Positions 51,034 through 53,790 of a stretch of DNA of 53,790 nucleotides are shown here, in pieces. Under the pieces are notes generated by a model, which saw only the letters and a program-made list of their open reading frames with translations, made no database searches and was not told where the DNA came from. The position numbers were made by a program, and so were the translations under genes. The stretch is from assembly GCA_946409405.1 (NCBI GenBank), contig CAMJWL010000003.1, forward strand, positions 1 to 53,790. The letters run 5' to 3'. Origin of the DNA: an uncultured Bacteroidales bacterium. Its GTDB lineage: Bacteria > Bacteroidota > Bacteroidia > Bacteroidales > UBA3824. Positions within the stretch are counted from its first letter, which is position 1; each line of letters starts with the position of its first letter.

Positions 51034-51672
51034 CTAAAAATCCGTCATGAACCTCACCTTCAACAAATAAACGATTCCATTCAAATCGCTGCCGTTGGCG
51101 ATGTGGAAACCGCTGCAATGCAGGTTGCCAAACAGCAAATTTCTGTATTCTATGCCTGCCGCAAGTGTTACAAAGTCGTTGATTTCAAAATTGGCAGCCG
51201 CATACGGTTCCAAAGACATCACAAAACTCTTGTCGGCCTTCTGATAGGAAACTGTTCGCGTACCGTCCTCGGGGTTGTAATACTCCTTTTCAACAGTGTG
51301 GTTGCTGTAATTGACGCAGCCAAAACCCAATTTTGCGCCCGCCGTAAGATAAAAGAAGGATTTCCTGAGAAACATCTTGTCGGCATACACTCCGCCATAA
51401 TAGCCGCGAAAACAAAACTCGCAGTCGTCAAAATCGTATTCGAGACGGCTGTCGCACTTGGAAGTGGTCTGAAAACCAGTAAAAAAGACACCCAAACCCA
51501 ATCCGCTCTCAATAGTGAGACCGATATTCGCATTGAAATCGCCCGTCAGCCTCCTGTCAACCCCGTCGGTAAAATTGAATCCACCGGCTGCACCAATTTC
51601 CAAAAATCGCTGTGCAAACGCATGGACAGACAGCGCAATAACACCAAAAATAATTAATAAAATTTTCTTCAT
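51034..51672 (-). CDS. Outer-membrane beta-barrel protein
   Basis: This is a 212-residue protein with signal peptide MKKILLIIFGVIALSVHAFAQ. The remainder has alternating strands typical of a small outer-membrane barrel (FLEIGAAGGFNF, ANIGLTIESGLGLGVFF, FFYLTAGAKLGFGCVNY, YAAANFEINDFVTLAAGIEY) and ends in VRFMTDF with a terminal Phe. It contains four Cys, two close together in DFDDCEFCFRGYYGG, unusual for exported barrels. Function unknown. It faces metY and is divergent from the chemoreceptor gene. Confidence 0.75.
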   Translation of the reverse strand: MKKILLIIFGVIALSVHAFAQRFLEIGAAGGFNFTDGVDRRLTGDFNANIGLTIESGLGLGVFFTGFQTTSKCDSRLEYDFDDCEFCFRGYYGGVYADKMFLRKSFFYLTAGAKLGFGCVNYSNHTVEKEYYNPEDGTRTVSYQKADKSFVMSLEPYAAANFEINDFVTLAAGIEYRNLLFGNLHCSGFHIANGSDLNGIVYLLKVRFMTDF

Positions 51673-51747
51673 GTCGATAGAATTTACGGTTAATAATCGT
51701 TCCCAAAAATACGAAAAAAAATTATTAAAAAAAAATTTTCATATTCA

Positions 51748-51779
51748 TTTGTTTTTTTGCACGTAATTTGATAATTTTG
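51748..51779 (+). promoter_or_regulatory. Promoter of the chemoreceptor gene
   Basis: TTTG at 51748-51751, a 20-base gap, then TAATTTTG at 51772-51779. This is an exact consensus match about 35 bases before ATG 51814. Confidence 0.75.
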
Positions 51780-51813
51780 GATTTTGAAAGTACATCTTAT
51801 TTATGAGAAGACT

Positions 51814-53688
51814 ATGGCTACAAAACACAAAATAAACAAACTCGGACTTTTGCAGAGAATCAACATCACGCTGATAACAATAGGCGTTGTTTCGCTGTTG
51901 ATTGTCAACGTGTTTGTTACATATATGCTCAACGAGTTCAAGGGCGAATCATCGGAGCAAAACGTAGTTACCGATTTAAAGGCGATTGTTGCTCTTGTGG
52001 ACGCTCAATACAAAAACAACGGCGAGAGCAACCTGTTGTATCTCAACACAATAGACCGCTATCTTGAACTTCGTGGCGGCATCGTCCAAATAGATTCGAC
52101 GTGCAATTTTGTGGGACACCGGGTTCCCGCGTGGAAACTTGGCACACACATCATGCAAGGAGACACCAATTTTCCCATGACACTTTCCAAAGCGTCAGAA
52201 GGACGCGAACTTACGATATTCCAAAAAGCCCCCGAAGGCTACATAAGAATCTGTACATCAATTAGAAACTCCGACGGCTCATTCGCTATTGGCACAATGA
52301 TAGACAACAATTCGGCGGTGGCAAAGACCGTGGATCGAGGCGAAATTTTCTACGACAAGACCAACATCCTCGGCAAACCGTACATTGCAACCTACAAACC
52401 GCTGTATATCAACGGCAAAGTGGCTGGTATGCTATTCACTGGCTGCGAGGAAAACAAGGTACTGATGCAAAACCGCGAATTTGGCGCGGCAAAGATACTC
52501 GGCAACGGTTTCGCGCTATGGATCGACACCAACAACGAGTGCATCATGCGTCCAAACGACCAATGGAAAAACCTTCCCAACGACGTTTGGCAGCAAATAT
52601 CAGACAACCGTTCCGGCAAGGCGAGCAAAGTAAAATTCAAAAAAGACCGCAAAAGGTACGAAATGATTTACATTTTTGACAACAACCTTCACAACTTCAT
52701 CTCCTTCGTATATCCTGAAAGCGACAAATTGCAAGGTGTTGGCAAAATCCTGTGGCCCATGTCGATAGCCATCAGCATCATCATTTTGATAATATTGTTT
52801 GTAATCAACATCATCACCAAGGGCGTAATCCGCAAGATTGGCGGCGAACCCGACAAGGTGCGCGAAATCGTGGGCAACATTGCCAAGGGCGACTTCCGTC
52901 AAGAGAAAAATGCCCGCAACGCCACCGGCATCCTCCGCTCCTGCACCGACCTCGCCACCGACCTCGGCAACACCCTCAAAGGCGTTATTGCCGGTGCAGA
53001 CCACCTCTCCGGTCTTAGCGGCGAAATCACCAACGCCACCCAACTTCTCTCGCAGAATGCCAACGAACAGGCGGCTACATCAGACCAAATAGTGCAGTCG
53101 ATGTCGTACATCCAACAGGAAATCGCCAACAACACCAACAACACCCGCGAAGCAAAGAACATCGTACACAAAATTGCAGACGACATCATAAACATCCAGA
53201 CGGCGCAGAACGACAGCCTTGTGTCGGTACGCGACATTTCGGAGAAGATACAGATAATCAACGACATAGCCTTCCAGACCAACATCCTCGCGCTCAATGC
53301 CGCAGTGGAGGCGGCACGTGCGGGCGAACACGGCAAGGGTTTTGCCGTCGTTGCGTCGGAAATCCGCAAACTCGCCGAAAAGAGCAAAAAATCCGCCAAC
53401 GACATCATCGATGGCGCGGCAAATTCGTTGAAGGCAACTGAAACCTCCACCGAAATGCTCAACAACATCGTGCCGTCCATCCAAAAGAGCACCGACCTCA
53501 TCACCAACATCGAGGAGTCGGGCAGCAGTCAGATGAACACAATCGAACAGATAGAGGACGTAATCAGGCAACTCAACGGCGCCATCCAAGGCAACGCCGC
53601 CGCGAGCGAGGAACTTGCCGTAAACGCCGAACAACTTAACAGTCAGGCAGATACATTCAGGGAATCGACCACAGTATTCAAGTTCTAA
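51814..53688 (+). CDS. Methyl-accepting chemotaxis protein with Cache sensor
   Basis: The track starts at a TTG (51784) between the promoter and the likely start; ATG 51814 ([17 protein letters not shown]) gives 624 residues. TM1 is about residues 18-40 ([22 protein letters not shown]). A periplasmic domain to about residue 310 fits the Cache_3-Cache_2 type ([59 protein letters not shown]). TM2 is about 315-340. A HAMP-like linker and coiled coils follow, with the MCP hairpin [20 protein letters not shown] at about residue 490. The C-terminus ([10 protein letters not shown]) has no NWETF-type CheR tether. The ligand is unknown and no che or flagellar genes are in the window. Confidence 0.9.
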   Translation: MATKHKINKLGLLQRINITLITIGVVSLLIVNVFVTYMLNEFKGESSEQNVVTDLKAIVALVDAQYKNNGESNLLYLNTIDRYLELRGGIVQIDSTCNFVGHRVPAWKLGTHIMQGDTNFPMTLSKASEGRELTIFQKAPEGYIRICTSIRNSDGSFAIGTMIDNNSAVAKTVDRGEIFYDKTNILGKPYIATYKPLYINGKVAGMLFTGCEENKVLMQNREFGAAKILGNGFALWIDTNNECIMRPNDQWKNLPNDVWQQISDNRSGKASKVKFKKDRKRYEMIYIFDNNLHNFISFVYPESDKLQGVGKILWPMSIAISIIILIILFVINIITKGVIRKIGGEPDKVREIVGNIAKGDFRQEKNARNATGILRSCTDLATDLGNTLKGVIAGADHLSGLSGEITNATQLLSQNANEQAATSDQIVQSMSYIQQEIANNTNNTREAKNIVHKIADDIINIQTAQNDSLVSVRDISEKIQIINDIAFQTNILALNAAVEAARAGEHGKGFAVVASEIRKLAEKSKKSANDIIDGAANSLKATETSTEMLNNIVPSIQKSTDLITNIEESGSSQMNTIEQIEDVIRQLNGAIQGNAAASEELAVNAEQLNSQADTFRESTTVFKF

Positions 53689-53710
53689 AAAAAATTTTTT
53701 AGCATACCAA

Positions 53711-53790
53711 ATGGCAAAGACACAGGAAATGACCTACGGGCGGCCGTTTCCGTTGATAATAAAATTCGCCCTGCCCCTCATCGCGGGCAA
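53711..53790 (+). CDS. MATE-family efflux transporter, N-terminal fragment
   Basis: The gene runs off the right edge; only 26 residues are visible: MAKTQEMTYGRPFPLIIKFA and then LPLIAG. The pattern GxPxxLIxxFALPLxxG is the usual N-terminus of MATE transporters. It begins 22 bases after the chemoreceptor stop. The fragment is short, so the family call rests on this one motif. Confidence 0.6.
   Translation, partial: MAKTQEMTYGRPFPLIIKFALPLIAG

Noticed and set aside
458-53320. CACGTG cores (for example near 462, 1371, 3801, 31254, 50482) as candidate parS sites.
   Set aside because: None is flanked by the palindromic TGTTTC/GAAACA or TGTTCC/GGAACA arms; most lie in coding sequence.

Overview
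The window looks like a chromosomal segment of an anaerobic, fermentative member of the Bacteroidales (Bacteroidota), probably an uncultured gut-type lineage. The evidence is seen directly. Several genes are preceded by the Bacteroidota promoter pattern (TTTG, about 20 bases, then TAnnTTTG) rather than by strong Shine-Dalgarno sites. There is a type IX secretion sortase (PorU), a secreted peptidase with a T9SS-type C-terminal tail, a TonB receptor/DUF4249 pair, DUF5063, DUF4831, DUF5683, DUF3737 and DUF2807 proteins, a BspA-like repeat protein, and a 629-residue PurF. No rRNA, prophage, complete insertion sequence or CRISPR array is visible.

Layout. 1-3.8 kb is accessory: a BspA-like surface protein running off the left edge, a long leader with a GT microsatellite, divergent promoters and the stub of an AAA-ATPase-like gene. 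3.8-8.7 kb holds porU and the CCA-adding enzyme (minus strand). 8.8-14 kb (plus) has a secreted propeller-like protein, a small SPOR-like protein, DUF5063 and two paralogous NlpC/P60 lipoproteins. 14.1-17 kb has two identical tRNA-Asp genes and the acetate pathway (pta, ackA). 17.1-26.6 kb has two M14-type peptidases, a DUF2807 lipoprotein, a MORN-repeat protein, DUF4831, an FAD oxidoreductase, and the last two steps of IMP synthesis as separate enzymes. 26.6-31.1 kb has an AraC regulator divergent from a TonB receptor and a DUF4249 lipoprotein. 31.2-42.9 kb is one long minus-strand run: parA, parB, DUF5683, LysM lytic transglycosylase, two SGNH hydrolases, an MBOAT acyltransferase, a signal peptidase I homologue and a BASS transporter. 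43.1-48 kb has an outer-membrane barrel, DUF3737, a PatB/MalY aminotransferase and purF. 48-49.6 kb is a small accessory patch with a HEPN protein, an unrecognised partner, a long hairpin, a possible gene fragment and a Bro-N pseudogene. 49.6 kb to the end has metY, another barrel protein, a chemoreceptor and the start of a MATE transporter.

How parts may work together. PorU would process T9SS cargo such as the M14 peptidase. The MBOAT, two SGNH proteins and transglycosylase have the gene content of a peptidoglycan (or other glycan) O-acetylation system. pta and ackA make ATP from acetyl-CoA. The CCA enzyme matches tRNA genes that do not encode CCA.

The most unusual signal is not a protein. 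It is a dispersed intergenic element of about 140-195 bp, present three times. Each copy lies between two co-directional genes, begins at the stop codon of the first gene, carries inverted AT-rich arms built from ATTGACGG/ACCGTCAAT words, and ends in a GCC-GCAA-GGC hairpin shortly before the next start codon. Other intergenic regions carry different families of short repeated words in hairpin or tandem form.
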